Origin: an uncultured Octadecabacter sp.
Lineage (GTDB): Bacteria > Pseudomonadota > Alphaproteobacteria > Rhodobacterales > Rhodobacteraceae
Assembly: GCA_937891785.1 (NCBI GenBank)
Contig: CALAGN010000015.1
Span: forward strand, 1 to 48,052
Direction of reading: 5' to 3'
Length of the DNA: 48,052 bases
Positions within the stretch are counted from its first letter, which is position 1. The number at the start of each line of letters is the position of its first letter. The notes below the pieces were generated by a model. It did no database searches. It worked only from the letters and a program-made list of their open reading frames with translations, and was not told the DNA's origin. This document shows positions 31,416 through 40,673 of this stretch, piece after piece. The position numbers were made by a program, and so were the translations under genes.

Positions 31416-32237
31416 ATGACAGCTCCCACCCTTAATGCGCTTGCCCTGACGACTATCGCCCAGAATGCCCATCATGGCCGTTGGCGCACCGAGGCGATGC
31501 GCAGTCATGACACCCCACGCCTGATATTCATCAACAAGGGACAAGGGCGGATCACAGTCGCGGGACTGACCAGTGGCTATGGTCCCAACAATCTGATCTT
31601 TATTCCTGCGCATACGATGTATGGGTTCGAGGTTGGCCCGACGGTCTTCGGCCAGTTGGTGACAATTCCAGCCGCCATGGCGAGCGAGTGGCCCGAAGAT
31701 GAAATGCATCTGCGTCTGCGCGATGTGGTGATGCAAAAGGAACTGGCGATCCTGTTCGACAATCTGGAACGGGAACTCAAAAGCGAGCGCCCCGGGCATG
31801 CGCGTGCAGCACATTATCATGCAGGGCTGTTGTCTGTGTACTTTGAGCGTCAGATCACCGGCCTTGAACAAAACAACGCGCGCCAAAATACAGCAGCTGC
31901 ACGATTGGTCGCAGCCTATACGGATTTGATCGAGCGCGATTTCCGCCGCCACAAGGGCGTTGCCGATTATGCCGCGGCCCTCGGCGTGACCCCGACACAC
32001 CTGACGCGGTGCTGCAAGGCAAGTTGCGCTAGATCATCGCTCGCGTTGCTTAATGATCGGATCCTGTTCGAGGCCCGTGTGCAACTGCGTCAGACCAAAG
32101 TGCCAGTGCAACAGATCGCGGCCGACCTTGGGTTTGCCTCGGCTGCCTATTTCACCCGCAGCTTTCAGGCGCAGGCTGGCATGACACCTTCCGAATTTCG
32201 TCGCAAAGGCCCAATGGCGAACCACGCAACCCTTTAG
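31416..32237 (+). CDS. AraC-family transcriptional regulator
   Basis: A 273-residue regulator with an N-terminal cupin-like sensing domain (LIFINKGQGRITVAG...LIFIPAHTMYGFEVG, about residues 30-75) and a C-terminal AraC domain (about 170-265) with two helix-turn-helix units. The second unit shows the family signature IAADLGFASAAYFTRSFQAQAGMTPSEFRR in order. I start at the ATG at 31416 (MTAPTLN); an earlier TTG at 31359 is possible but less likely. It lies directly upstream of and parallel to the ABC importer genes, so it probably controls them in response to the imported compound. That link is inferred from position. Confidence 0.85.
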   Translation: MTAPTLNALALTTIAQNAHHGRWRTEAMRSHDTPRLIFINKGQGRITVAGLTSGYGPNNLIFIPAHTMYGFEVGPTVFGQLVTIPAAMASEWPEDEMHLRLRDVVMQKELAILFDNLERELKSERPGHARAAHYHAGLLSVYFERQITGLEQNNARQNTAAARLVAAYTDLIERDFRRHKGVADYAAALGVTPTHLTRCCKASCARSSLALLNDRILFEARVQLRQTKVPVQQIAADLGFASAAYFTRSFQAQAGMTPSEFRRKGPMANHATL

Positions 32238-32500
32238 AAAAAGGGGTGCGATGCTGCATCGCGGCGACCTTGGCCGCAATGCAGCAACTTCGCATCAATT
32301 GGGCTGATGTCGCTTTTTTGCCCTCTGCGAATGTCGCAAACGTGACGCTGATTGCCGAAACCATGCATTGACCGAACAGCCAAAAACGTGCCGAATGCCC
32401 TTCTGAGTGGGAGTGGGCCGTAGTGGTAGGTGCCAAGAATAGCGCCGCTGCCGCGATGCCTGCCACTTGACTAATAATGAAATGTCATAGGGAGAAACAA

Positions 32501-34168
32501 ATGACGCACCCAACCTTTTCCGGTAAACCGATGCACCCCGCCGCCAAGATTTACGCGCGCGATGCAAAGGCTGGCAAACTGAGCCGCCGTGAATTTATTT
32601 CGCGCACCACTGCTGTTGGCGTTACCGCTGCTGGCGCTTATGGTCTACTTGGTCTGTCTGCGCCGGTTCATGCTGCGGCCCACGCCCAGCAAGGCGGCAC
32701 ATTGCGTGTCTCCATGTCCGTCTATGCGCTGAAAGACCCGCGTACTTATGACTGGTCTGAAATCGCACACGTGTCCTCAGGTTGGCTGGAATATCTTGTA
32801 GAATACAACTCCGACGGTTCGTTCGAGCCAATGTTGTTGTCCGGCTGGGAAGTCAGCGATGACGCGATGACCTACACATTGACTGTCCGTGAAGGCGTCA
32901 AGTGGAACAACGGCGACGATTTCACAGCTGAAGATGTTGCGCGCAACATTGCTGGCTGGTGTGACAAGTCTGTTGAAGGCAACTCCATGGCCGGTCGCTT
33001 TGCTGTTATTGTTGATGCTGACGCTGGTCAGGCTGTCGAAGGCTCCATCGAAGTTATCGATGCTTTGACTGTTAGGCTGAACCTGCCAGCACCAGACATT
33101 TCACTGATTGCAGGCATGTCAGATTACCCTGCTGCGATCACGCACGCGAGCAACAATGTCGAAGACATGATGTCCACGCCGATCGGCACTGGCCCTTATC
33201 TGCCAGAGCAAATCGACGCTGGTATCAAAGCCGTCAACGTACGCAACGAAGGCCACGAATGGTGGGGCTACGCCGCCGGCAAAGGCGCTTACCTGGATCG
33301 CATCGAATTCATCGATTACGGCACAGACCCGTCCTCGACTGCGGCGGCTGTTGCATCCGATGAGATCGATATGATCTACGAGACAATCAGCGACTTCGTC
33401 GACATCATCGACGGTCTCGGCTGGGAACGCTCCGAGATTGCCTCAGCTGCGACTGTGGTCATCCGGCCTAACCAGCTTGCAGAAGTCGACGGGATCAAAC
33501 CCTACGAGGACGTGCGAGTGCGCAAAGCCATCGCAATGGCCGTCAGCAATGACATTTGCCTTGAGCTTGGTTATTCGGGTCGCGGTGCTGCAGCACGTAA
33601 CCAGCACGTGGGTCCGATGCACCCTGAATGGTCCGATGTTCCGGGCACGCCATTTGATCCGGAAGGTGCGCTTGCGTTGCTGACCGAAGCAGGTATGCAG
33701 GACTACGAATTCGATCTGATCTCGATTGATGATAGCTGGCTGCGCAACACGAACGATGCCGTTGCCGCACAGATGCGCGACGCAGGGTTCAAAGTGAAAC
33801 GCACGATTATTCCGGGCTCGACGTTCTGGAACGATTGGACGAAGTACCCGTTCTCCTCCACGAACTGGAACCACCGCCCGCTTGGCGTCCAGATCCTTGG
33901 TCTGGCGTATCGCTCAGGTGAAGCATGGAACGAGGCTGGGTTTGCAAATGCCGAATTTGACGCACTGCTGGACCAAGCAAACGGTATTGCCGATGCGGAT
34001 GCCCGTAGCGTTGTGATGGCCAAATTGCAGACGATCATGGTCGACGAAGGTGTGACGATCCAGCCATACTGGCGCTCGATCTACCGCCACGCCCGTCCGG
34101 GTCTGGTCGGCTGGGATATGCACATCGCGTATCTGCCGCAGTATTACAAAATCGGCTTTGCTGCCTAA
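32501..34168 (+). CDS. Periplasmic solute-binding protein (SBP_bac_5), Tat-exported
   Basis: Binding protein of a dipeptide/oligopeptide/nickel-type ABC importer, 555 residues. The N-terminus carries a twin-arginine signal, SRREFI at residues 28-33, followed by a hydrophobic core and a cleavage region around PVHAAAHA (about 57-64). The mature protein has the family-5 layout, including [37 protein letters not shown] and GTGPYLPEQ. The ATG at 32501 has an AGGGAGA ribosome binding site; the frame is open eight codons earlier. A hairpin after the stop probably stabilises its message relative to the permease genes. The ligand cannot be predicted. Confidence 0.9.
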   Translation: MTHPTFSGKPMHPAAKIYARDAKAGKLSRREFISRTTAVGVTAAGAYGLLGLSAPVHAAAHAQQGGTLRVSMSVYALKDPRTYDWSEIAHVSSGWLEYLVEYNSDGSFEPMLLSGWEVSDDAMTYTLTVREGVKWNNGDDFTAEDVARNIAGWCDKSVEGNSMAGRFAVIVDADAGQAVEGSIEVIDALTVRLNLPAPDISLIAGMSDYPAAITHASNNVEDMMSTPIGTGPYLPEQIDAGIKAVNVRNEGHEWWGYAAGKGAYLDRIEFIDYGTDPSSTAAAVASDEIDMIYETISDFVDIIDGLGWERSEIASAATVVIRPNQLAEVDGIKPYEDVRVRKAIAMAVSNDICLELGYSGRGAAARNQHVGPMHPEWSDVPGTPFDPEGALALLTEAGMQDYEFDLISIDDSWLRNTNDAVAAQMRDAGFKVKRTIIPGSTFWNDWTKYPFSSTNWNHRPLGVQILGLAYRSGEAWNEAGFANAEFDALLDQANGIADADARSVVMAKLQTIMVDEGVTIQPYWRSIYRHARPGLVGWDMHIAYLPQYYKIGFAA

Positions 34169-34177
34169 AAGACCGAA

Positions 34178-34203
34178 GGGCCGCGCCACAACTGGCGCGG
34201 CCC
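34178..34203 (+). terminator. Intercistronic hairpin after the binding-protein gene
   Basis: A perfect 11-base-pair GC-rich stem (34178-34188 with 34193-34203) with a CAAC loop and a short T run (TTT) starts ten bases after the stop of the binding-protein gene. Such elements commonly cut read-through so that the binding protein is made in excess of the permeases. Confidence 0.7.
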
Positions 34204-34282
34204 TTTCCAATTGCAGATCCCACAAAGGGGCCGCACAAAAAAGACGGGCATTGGCCCGCTGCTCTGACCAACAGGGGATTAA

Positions 34283-35332
34283 ATGGGACTGTTTATCTTA
34301 CGCCGCCTTGGGGTGATGATCCTCACGGCACTTTGCCTGACATTTATCGTGTTCTGGCTGACCAACCTTTTTCCAAACCTCGAAAAACTTGCCAAGACCC
34401 AAGGTAACGCCCGCATGTCGGACGAAGCCGTGGTCAGCTGGCTTGAAAATCGTGGATATAGCCAGCCGACGCTGGTGAAATACGGTGAATGGCTTGGCGT
34501 GTTGCCGGGTTACGTAATCGAGGCCGCGGATGGCACCGTGCGCGGGCGTTGTGCGCCATCGGGCACTGCACCCGATGACACCACCGCGACGTTCTGCGGT
34601 GTGTTGCAAGGTGATTGGGGGCAGTCCACCGTCTTTAGGGATGATGTGAGCAGCATTATTGGCACGCGACTGGGCCTGACCGGCAAATTGATGGGCTTTG
34701 TCCTGCTGCTTATGATCCCCGGCGCACTGATTATAGGTGTGTTGGCAGGGATGCGTGAAGGCTCGCGACTTGATCGTTCGCTCTCTACGGTCTCTATTAT
34801 TTCCACGGCCACGCCTGAATATGTATCGGGTGTTGTGTTCATTGCCGTGTTTGCCACCGGCACCTTTGGGATGCAGTGGTTCAAGGGCACGGCCACATCG
34901 GCGATGGATGATGCCACCTTTGAAAACATATTCCTGCCGGTGCTGACGATCGCGCTTTATGGCATGGGCTATATCGCGCGGATGACGCGGGCCTCCATGA
35001 CCGAGGTGATGAACGCGCAGTTTATCCGCACGGCACGCCTGAAAGGGGTGAGTTTCCCAAATATCGTGCTGAAGCATGCGCTGCGCAACGCGCTGATCGC
35101 GCCGTTTACGGTGATCATGCTGCAATTCCCGTGGCTGCTGAACGGCGTCGTGATCGTCGAGACCCTGTTTAACTACAAGGGCTTTGGCTGGACGCTGGTG
35201 CAAGCCGCAAGCAACAATGACATTGAACTTTTGCTGGGCGTTTCTGTCGTCTCAGTGGTCGTGGTTCTGGTAACACAGCTGATTTCAGACATCGGTTACG
35301 TGTTCCTCAACCCACGCATCAGAATTTCGTAA
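34283..35332 (+). CDS. ABC importer permease, DppB-like
   Basis: A 349-residue inner-membrane permease of the dipeptide/oligopeptide type. It opens GLFILRRLGVMILTALCLTFIVFWLT (first helix, read in parts), has a periplasmic domain with two Cys (GRCAPSG and FCGVLQGDWG) and then five further helices. The permease signature (EAA-type loop) is RTARLKGVSFPNIVLKHALRNALI, contacting the ATPase. The ATG follows the intercistronic hairpin by about 80 bases. It is followed after 12 bases by the second permease. Confidence 0.9.
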   Translation: MGLFILRRLGVMILTALCLTFIVFWLTNLFPNLEKLAKTQGNARMSDEAVVSWLENRGYSQPTLVKYGEWLGVLPGYVIEAADGTVRGRCAPSGTAPDDTTATFCGVLQGDWGQSTVFRDDVSSIIGTRLGLTGKLMGFVLLLMIPGALIIGVLAGMREGSRLDRSLSTVSIISTATPEYVSGVVFIAVFATGTFGMQWFKGTATSAMDDATFENIFLPVLTIALYGMGYIARMTRASMTEVMNAQFIRTARLKGVSFPNIVLKHALRNALIAPFTVIMLQFPWLLNGVVIVETLFNYKGFGWTLVQAASNNDIELLLGVSVVSVVVVLVTQLISDIGYVFLNPRIRIS

Positions 35333-35344
35333 GGGAGACAGGAC

Positions 35345-36796
35345 ATGGAAATGCTTAGCTGGACAGGCTCTCTTGGAACTTTGCTAAATCCCGTCGCGAC
35401 GGCGCATTTTATCGCCTTTGCGGTGGCTTTAGTCGCACAAATTACGATGGGATTTTTCGCTGCCGAAGTAAAATTGCAAGCCAACACCGATGGCACGCTT
35501 ATGAAACGCGGCGGTGCCCTCGGGTTGGTCGAGAACGCCGTTAAATGGCTGTTTTTGGTACTTGTCGTCGTGGTTGTTATCTACGTCGTCGGCGGGCTGC
35601 TGATGCCCTACGGCAAGGCTGGTATCATCGGCGAAATGTCCAAACGGTTTATCCCCGTCTGGATCGCGCTGGTCGCCACCTTCACGGTGTCGATCATATT
35701 TAAACGCAAACTTGGCCTTTATGGTAAACTGTTTGACAGCATGATCGGGATGATCGGCTTTACGCTGGTGATGTTCTGGGTGTTCACGGCGATTTTTGTC
35801 GGGGTGTTCGATCTGATCGCAACCCATGATCCGCTGTCGCAGATTTCCGGCCTCAAGAACGCCAAGCCCGGTGTCGCCCTGCCCGAGGGCAGCGAGGAAC
35901 TGTATGCCAATTATCTGTTGGGCGGTGACAACCTTGCGCGTGATATCTTTAGCCGCATGGTGCAGGGCTCGGTGATTGTGATCATGATCGCGCCACTGGC
36001 TACGATCTTTGCCTTTATGGTCGGGATCACACTGGGCCTGCCCGCAGGATATTTTGGTGGCAGGCTGGACACGATCCTGTCGTTCCTTGCCAACCTGATC
36101 CTCGCCTTTCCGGTCATCCTGCTGTTCTACCTGCTCGTTACGCCAGAAATCGTCGCGACGGGCCTGCCAAATTACATGGCATCGTTTTTGTTTATCTTCC
36201 CGCTGGTCTTCTTTGGCGTGTTGATCAACTCGCGGTTCTACACGCAACCAAAACGCAACAGAGTGTTGCTGGCGGTCGTTCTTGTCCCGCTGGCGGTTGT
36301 CTATCTTAGTGTGATTAGCCAGACAGGCTCGCCACTGCATATCTGGCCTGCCGCACTTGATCTGATCGACATTCCGGGCGGTATTCTGGTGGTGTTCGTG
36401 TCGGTTGTTTTCGTCAACTCTCCCACCGTGTTTCGTATCGTGCGCGGCCTCGCGCTGGATATCAAAACCCGCGACTATGTGGCGGCGGCGCAAACCCGCG
36501 GTGAAGGCACATGGTACATCATGCTTTGGGAAATTCTGCCGAACGCGCGTGGCCCGCTAATCGTCGATTTCTGTCTACGCATTGGCTACACCACGATCCT
36601 GCTGGGAACCTTGGGTTTCTTTGGCCTTGGCCTGCCGCCCGAAAGCCCTGACTGGGGGTCCACGATCAACGAAGGGCGCAAGCTACTATTGATCTACGTC
36701 CACCCAGCTATGCCCCCTGCAATTGCACTGTTGTCTATGGTGCTTGGTCTCAACCTTCTCGCAGATGGCCTGCGCGAAGAAAGCCTGAAGGATTAA
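35345..36796 (+). CDS. ABC importer permease, DppC-like, with N-terminal extension
   Basis: A 483-residue permease, much longer than the ~300 residues of typical DppC. The first ~140 residues add about three extra membrane helices (TAHFIAFAVALVAQITMGF, LFLVLVVVVVIYVVGG and WIALVATFTVSII) before the DppC-like part. That part has NLARDIFSRMVQGSVI, GITLGLPAGYFGGRLD and the C-terminal EAA loop with AAQTRGEGTWYIMLWEILPNA, plus GTLGFFGLGLPPESPDWG. A GGGAGA site precedes the ATG. Four bases separate its stop from the ATPase gene. Confidence 0.88.
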   Translation: MEMLSWTGSLGTLLNPVATAHFIAFAVALVAQITMGFFAAEVKLQANTDGTLMKRGGALGLVENAVKWLFLVLVVVVVIYVVGGLLMPYGKAGIIGEMSKRFIPVWIALVATFTVSIIFKRKLGLYGKLFDSMIGMIGFTLVMFWVFTAIFVGVFDLIATHDPLSQISGLKNAKPGVALPEGSEELYANYLLGGDNLARDIFSRMVQGSVIVIMIAPLATIFAFMVGITLGLPAGYFGGRLDTILSFLANLILAFPVILLFYLLVTPEIVATGLPNYMASFLFIFPLVFFGVLINSRFYTQPKRNRVLLAVVLVPLAVVYLSVISQTGSPLHIWPAALDLIDIPGGILVVFVSVVFVNSPTVFRIVRGLALDIKTRDYVAAAQTRGEGTWYIMLWEILPNARGPLIVDFCLRIGYTTILLGTLGFFGLGLPPESPDWGSTINEGRKLLLIYVHPAMPPAIALLSMVLGLNLLADGLREESLKD

Positions 36797-36800
36797 GCAG

Positions 36801-38885
36801 ATGACAACTTGGGATTATGACGGACCGATCCTCGAGATCGACAAGCTCTCCATCAGCTTTTTTACGCGCTTGCGTGAAATCCCTGCCGTGATGGACTTTT
36901 CTGCAACCATTCAACCCGGCGAGGCCCTTGGCCTTGTGGGTGAATCAGGATGCGGTAAATCCACTGTGGCGCTGGGCGTGATGCAGGATCTGGGCGTAAA
37001 CGGCCGTATCGTTGGCGGGTCAATCAAGTTCAAGGGCCGCGAGCTGAACGAGATGACCACCGAAGAGTTGCGCGACATTCGCGGCAGCCAAATCGCAATG
37101 ATCTATCAGGAACCGATGGCATCGTTGAACCCCGCCATGCGGATAGGCAAGCAGTTGATGGAAGTGCCGATGATCCACGAAGGGATCAGCAAAGACGATG
37201 CTTATGCCCGTGCTTTGGAAGTCGTCACGGATGTGAAGCTGCCCGATCCCAAGCGTATCCTAAACTCCTTTCCGCACCAGCTTTCGGGGGGGCAGCAACA
37301 GCGTATCGTGATCGCCATGGCATTGATGTCAAAGCCGTCCTTGCTGATTCTGGACGAGCCGACAACAGCGCTGGACGTGACAGTCGAGGCCGCAGTTGTG
37401 GAACTTGTCAAAGACTTGGGCAAGAAATACGGAACTTCGATGTTGTTCATTAGTCACAATCTTGGGCTGATCTTGGAAACCTGTGACCGTATCTGCGTGA
37501 TGTATTCCGGCGAAGCGGTAGAGCGCGGCAGTATCGAAGATGTGTTCGACGAAATGCAGCACCCCTATACACAAGCGCTGTTCCGTTCGATCCCGCTGCC
37601 CGGTGCAGACAAGAACTCGCGCCCACTTGTGGCGATCCCTGGTAACTTCCCCCTGCCCCATGAACGCCCTAATGGCTGTAACTTCGGGCCACGGTGCGAC
37701 TATTTCCAAGAAGGTCGCTGTGATCAGGACCAGATATTTATGACCAAGATCAAGGGCGACGACCGGCATCAAACCCGTTGTCTGCGCCACGAGGAAATTG
37801 ACTGGAACGCGCCCATTCAGTTGGGCGAGGTCAAGGAGAAGGGCGAGATCGGCAAAGTGGTCCTGTCGATGAAGAACCTCAAGAAATACTACGAGGTGTC
37901 CGCCAACGCGTTGTTTGGTGGGGCTAACAAAAAAGTCGTCAAAGCCAACGAGACCCTAAGTTTCGAGGCGCATGAAAGCGAAACCCTCGCGATTGTTGGC
38001 GAATCGGGCTGTGGTAAATCCACTTTTGCCAAGGTGCTGATGGGTCTTGAAACCGCGACCGAGGGCAAGATCTTGCTTGATGGTCGCGAAATTCAGGACA
38101 CGCCGATTGAAAGCCGCGATACCCGCACGGTGGCCGATGTGCAGATGGTGTTCCAGAACCCGTTTGACACCCTGAACCCGTCGATGACGGTCGGGCGTCA
38201 GATCATTCGCGCGCTGGAAATCTTTGGTATCGGCACAGACAACGCTGACCGACGCGAACGGATGCTGACCCTGCTTGATCTGGTGAAGCTACCGCGCGAA
38301 TTTGGTGACCGGATGCCGCGCCAACTGTCCGGTGGGCAAAAACAACGTGTCGGGATCGCGCGCGCCTTTGCGGGAGGTGCACGGATCGTGGTGGCGGACG
38401 AACCTGTCAGCGCGCTCGATGTATCGGTGCAGGCTGCCGTGACCGATCTGCTGATGGAGATCCAGCGCAAGGAAAAGACCACGCTGCTGTTCATCAGCCA
38501 CGACCTGTCTATCGTGCGATATCTGGCGGATCGCGTGATGGTGATGTATCTGGGCCATGTGGTGGAACTTGGCACCACGGATCAGGTGTTCAGCCCGCCC
38601 TATCACCCCTATACCGAAGCGCTGCTATCGGCGGTGCCAATCGCCGATACAAGTGTGCAGAAAAAGCACATCGTGCTTGAAGGTGATATCCCGTCAGCCA
38701 TGGACCCGCCCAGCGGTTGCCCGTTTCAGACGCGTTGCGGTTGGAAGGACAAAGTGCCCGGTGGATTGTGCGAAAAAGAGGTGCCGCAAGTGCGCGTCCT
38801 CGCTGGTGATCACCAGATCAAATGCCACCTGAGCGATGAAGAACTTGCCAATATGGAACCAGTGATCAAGATCGCTGCGGAATAA
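36801..38885 (+). CDS. Fused dual ABC ATPase (DppD-DppF type)
   Basis: A 694-residue protein with two nucleotide-binding domains that power the importer, normally two separate proteins DppD and DppF. Domain 1 has Walker [10 protein letters not shown] at 47-55, signature LSGGQQQR at about 161 and Walker [13 protein letters not shown], ending with the oligopeptide-type Cys-rich C-terminal segment ([15 protein letters not shown]). Domain 2 has GESGCGKST at about 400, LSGGQKQR at about 508, [10 protein letters not shown] and its own tail ([18 protein letters not shown]). The tail cysteines resemble the Fe-S-binding motif seen in DppD. No gene follows in the operon. Confidence 0.93.
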   Translation: MTTWDYDGPILEIDKLSISFFTRLREIPAVMDFSATIQPGEALGLVGESGCGKSTVALGVMQDLGVNGRIVGGSIKFKGRELNEMTTEELRDIRGSQIAMIYQEPMASLNPAMRIGKQLMEVPMIHEGISKDDAYARALEVVTDVKLPDPKRILNSFPHQLSGGQQQRIVIAMALMSKPSLLILDEPTTALDVTVEAAVVELVKDLGKKYGTSMLFISHNLGLILETCDRICVMYSGEAVERGSIEDVFDEMQHPYTQALFRSIPLPGADKNSRPLVAIPGNFPLPHERPNGCNFGPRCDYFQEGRCDQDQIFMTKIKGDDRHQTRCLRHEEIDWNAPIQLGEVKEKGEIGKVVLSMKNLKKYYEVSANALFGGANKKVVKANETLSFEAHESETLAIVGESGCGKSTFAKVLMGLETATEGKILLDGREIQDTPIESRDTRTVADVQMVFQNPFDTLNPSMTVGRQIIRALEIFGIGTDNADRRERMLTLLDLVKLPREFGDRMPRQLSGGQKQRVGIARAFAGGARIVVADEPVSALDVSVQAAVTDLLMEIQRKEKTTLLFISHDLSIVRYLADRVMVMYLGHVVELGTTDQVFSPPYHPYTEALLSAVPIADTSVQKKHIVLEGDIPSAMDPPSGCPFQTRCGWKDKVPGGLCEKEVPQVRVLAGDHQIKCHLSDEELANMEPVIKIAAE

Positions 38886-38886
38886 C

Positions 38887-38918
38887 AAAAAGTCCGGGGC
38901 TGGAAACAGCCTCGGGCT
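38887..38918 (-). terminator. Terminator between importer operon and pseudogene pair
   Basis: A 12-base-pair stem with wobble pairs (38891-38902 with 38907-38918) and a GAAA loop. On the minus strand it is followed by U residues (A run 38887-38891), so it mainly ends the minus-strand operon; it may also slow plus-strand transcripts from the ATPase gene. Confidence 0.55.
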
Positions 38919-38968
38919 TGACGTGATACATTAAATTCGCACAACAACATACTGATTATAATGTCTTT

Positions 38969-39370
38969 TTAGATTCGGAACTGAAACGATGAAATGCGCA
39001 GCTCGTCTTGCTCTTTGACAATCACAAAGGTCACTGGCAACACCGCGCCGTCTGCGCGGGTATAGGTGCCGGTCAATCGGGCAACGCCGTTTTCCACATT
39101 TCGCGAACTGAAATGAAAGCTTCCCGCGTCGTTCCAAAGGCCGATCCGCTGCATCATCGCGACAAATTCGGACTCCGTGACTTCATCACGCGCCGTGTGC
39201 GACAAAGCACTATACGCTGCAGCACCATCCCCCTGTGACAGCGCCAGCTGCTGTGTTTGAACCAGATCAACGTAGGGCTGGGTTAGCCGCATCACCGAAA
39301 GACCAATGCAGACAATCAGCGCGATAAAAACACTAATTCCGAGAAAAATTTACTTCCAAACACCATTCAT
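38969..39370 (-). pseudogene. Small membrane-anchored protein gene with early stop codon
   Basis: A good ribosome binding site (GGGGGAG) and ATG at 39370 begin MNGVWK, then an in-frame TAA at 39352-39350, then the frame continues IFLGISVFIALIVCIGLSV (a signal-anchor helix) and a soluble part of about 105 residues (RLTQPYVDLVQTQ...ISSFQFRI). A single-base change at codon 7, for example from AAA, would explain the break. The 108-residue remnant can only restart at GTG 39295 or ATG 39292, losing the membrane anchor. The soluble part has the look of a small alpha+beta (NTF2/DUF4019-like) domain; family not certain. It directly follows the lytic transglycosylase remnant, with its ATG a few bases after that stop. 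Confidence 0.65.
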
Positions 39371-39373
39371 CGC

Positions 39374-39871
39374 CTAACTCCCCCAGATAATGTGAACGTA
39401 ATTACGGGTCTCACTAAACAGCGGCACGCCGCCATGGCGTTGCACCGCACTGGGGCCTGCATTATAGGCCGCCCGCGCCAGCCGCCACGTGCCAAATGTC
39501 TCGAACTGTTGGCGCAAGTAGCGCGCGCCATCATCAAGGCTTTCGTAAGGATCATTTGGATTGACGCGCAAAACCCGCGCTGTGGCGGGCATAGGTTGCG
39601 CCAGCTCCAAAGCGCCCGTAGCTGATCGCGCCATATCAAGATAAGGCCCAGTGTATTGTTCGTTGTAGCGCGGGCCTCTAGCGGAATGGACTTCAGCCCG
39701 TGGCGGTTGAAGACGCACAGACCCACCATATTGCGGCCCTGCACGACCATCGAAAACATCAAGTTGCGAGGAAAACAGCGCGGCAAATGATCGCGTTGAG
39801 AGGGTATCAGCACTGAGCGATGTTGACAGCATCAAGGCGATCACCGTGCTGGCGCTCACGACCTTCTACAT
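39374..39871 (-). pseudogene. Degenerate lytic transglycosylase (SLT domain)
   Basis: The encoded protein still shows a secretory signal (TVIALMLSTSLSADT) and the C-terminal half of an SLT domain (ATARVLRVNPNDPYESLDDGARYLRQQF, AAYNAGPSAVQRHGG, NYVHIIWGS). The stretch between YLDMAR and GALELAQPMP (residue ~78, base ~39625) has lost about 25 residues that in the family carry the catalytic Glu (the ES motif), and the usual GLAQLMP reads ELAQPMP. The best start, ATG at 39871 after GGGGGG, is followed at once by TAG; the frame can open only at GTG 39859, whose upstream site is poorly placed. I infer a recently inactivated peptidoglycan lyase. Confidence 0.6.
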
Positions 39872-40057
39872 CTCTGTCCCCCCAACTATTTGTGCGCAAA
39901 AAGCTAATCCTCCTTGCCCGTAATTTCCACACCTACCTGCGATCTGGCGTAAAGGATGGCCAAAATCCTCCATTTGGCGGTGATTATCCTTTCATTCACC
40001 ATTCTGCGGTGTTGTAACATGCACCACAAATATCGGATTCGTGAGGGAGACACGCAA

Positions 40058-40561
40058 ATGGCCGGATCAGTCAACAAAGTCATTCTTATCGGCAATCTGG
40101 GGCGCGACCCCGAAGTGCGCACATTCCAGAACGGTGGCAAAGTGTGTAACCTGCGCATCGCAACATCGGAAAACTGGAAAGACAAGAGCACTGGCGAGCG
40201 TCGCGAGAAAACAGAATGGCATTCGGTTGCTATCTTTCAGGAAGGCCTCGTGCGGATCGCCGAGCAATTTCTGAAAAAAGGATCGAAGGTTTACATCGAA
40301 GGTAAACTGCAGACCCGCAAGTATCAGGACCAGTCGGGCGCTGATCGTTACAGCACCGAAGTCGTACTGCAAGGGTTTGATGGCACGCTGACCATGCTTG
40401 ACGGTCGCGGCGACAACGCTGGCGGCAGCGGTGGTGTTGGCTATATGGCCGATCAATCGGGCGGTGGTGGTTATGGTGGCGGGTCGTCTTCCGGCGCCGG
40501 TGGCGGATATGACAGCGACCCATCCGGCGGCGGCGACATGGACGATGAAATTCCGTTCTAA
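40058..40561 (+). CDS. ssb: Single-stranded DNA-binding protein
   Basis: Binds single-stranded DNA in replication, repair and recombination and recruits partners by its acidic tail. The 167-residue protein has the OB fold ([20 protein letters not shown], the conserved [34 protein letters not shown]), a Gly/Ser-rich linker (about 125-155) and the DDEIPF tip. The ATG at 40058 follows GAGGGAGA; the frame is open 34 codons earlier but without family similarity. I see no LexA box in the ~190-base region upstream. A strong terminator follows. Confidence 0.97.
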   Translation: MAGSVNKVILIGNLGRDPEVRTFQNGGKVCNLRIATSENWKDKSTGERREKTEWHSVAIFQEGLVRIAEQFLKKGSKVYIEGKLQTRKYQDQSGADRYSTEVVLQGFDGTLTMLDGRGDNAGGSGGVGYMADQSGGGGYGGGSSSGAGGGYDSDPSGGGDMDDEIPF

Positions 40562-40590
40562 GTCGGAGCCACAGTTTCAAATTGGATCAA

Positions 40591-40617
40591 GGGCTGGAGA
40601 AATCCGGCCCTTTTTTT
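40591..40617 (+). terminator. Rho-independent terminator of ssb
   Basis: Stem GGGCTGGA (40591-40598) with TCCGGCCC (40603-40610), GAAA loop and seven T residues (40611-40617), 30 bases after the ssb stop. This is the clearest terminator in the window. Confidence 0.9.
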
Positions 40618-40673
40618 GTGGGATGTGGAGGATCAGGCGCAGTACGAGATTGTGGCACGCGCCAAAAGAACGC

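Noticed and set aside
32238-32500. Promoter or riboswitch in the gap between the araC-type gene and the binding-protein gene
   Set aside because: There are small hairpins (for example 32248-32262) and two ATGTCGC repeats 24 bases apart, but no convincing -35/-10 pair or known riboswitch core, so nothing specific is listed.
34298-36493. Minus-strand frames of 301 and 354 codons opposite the permease genes
   Set aside because: Translations rich in His, Gln and Arg mirror hydrophobic codons of the permeases on the other strand; no motifs.
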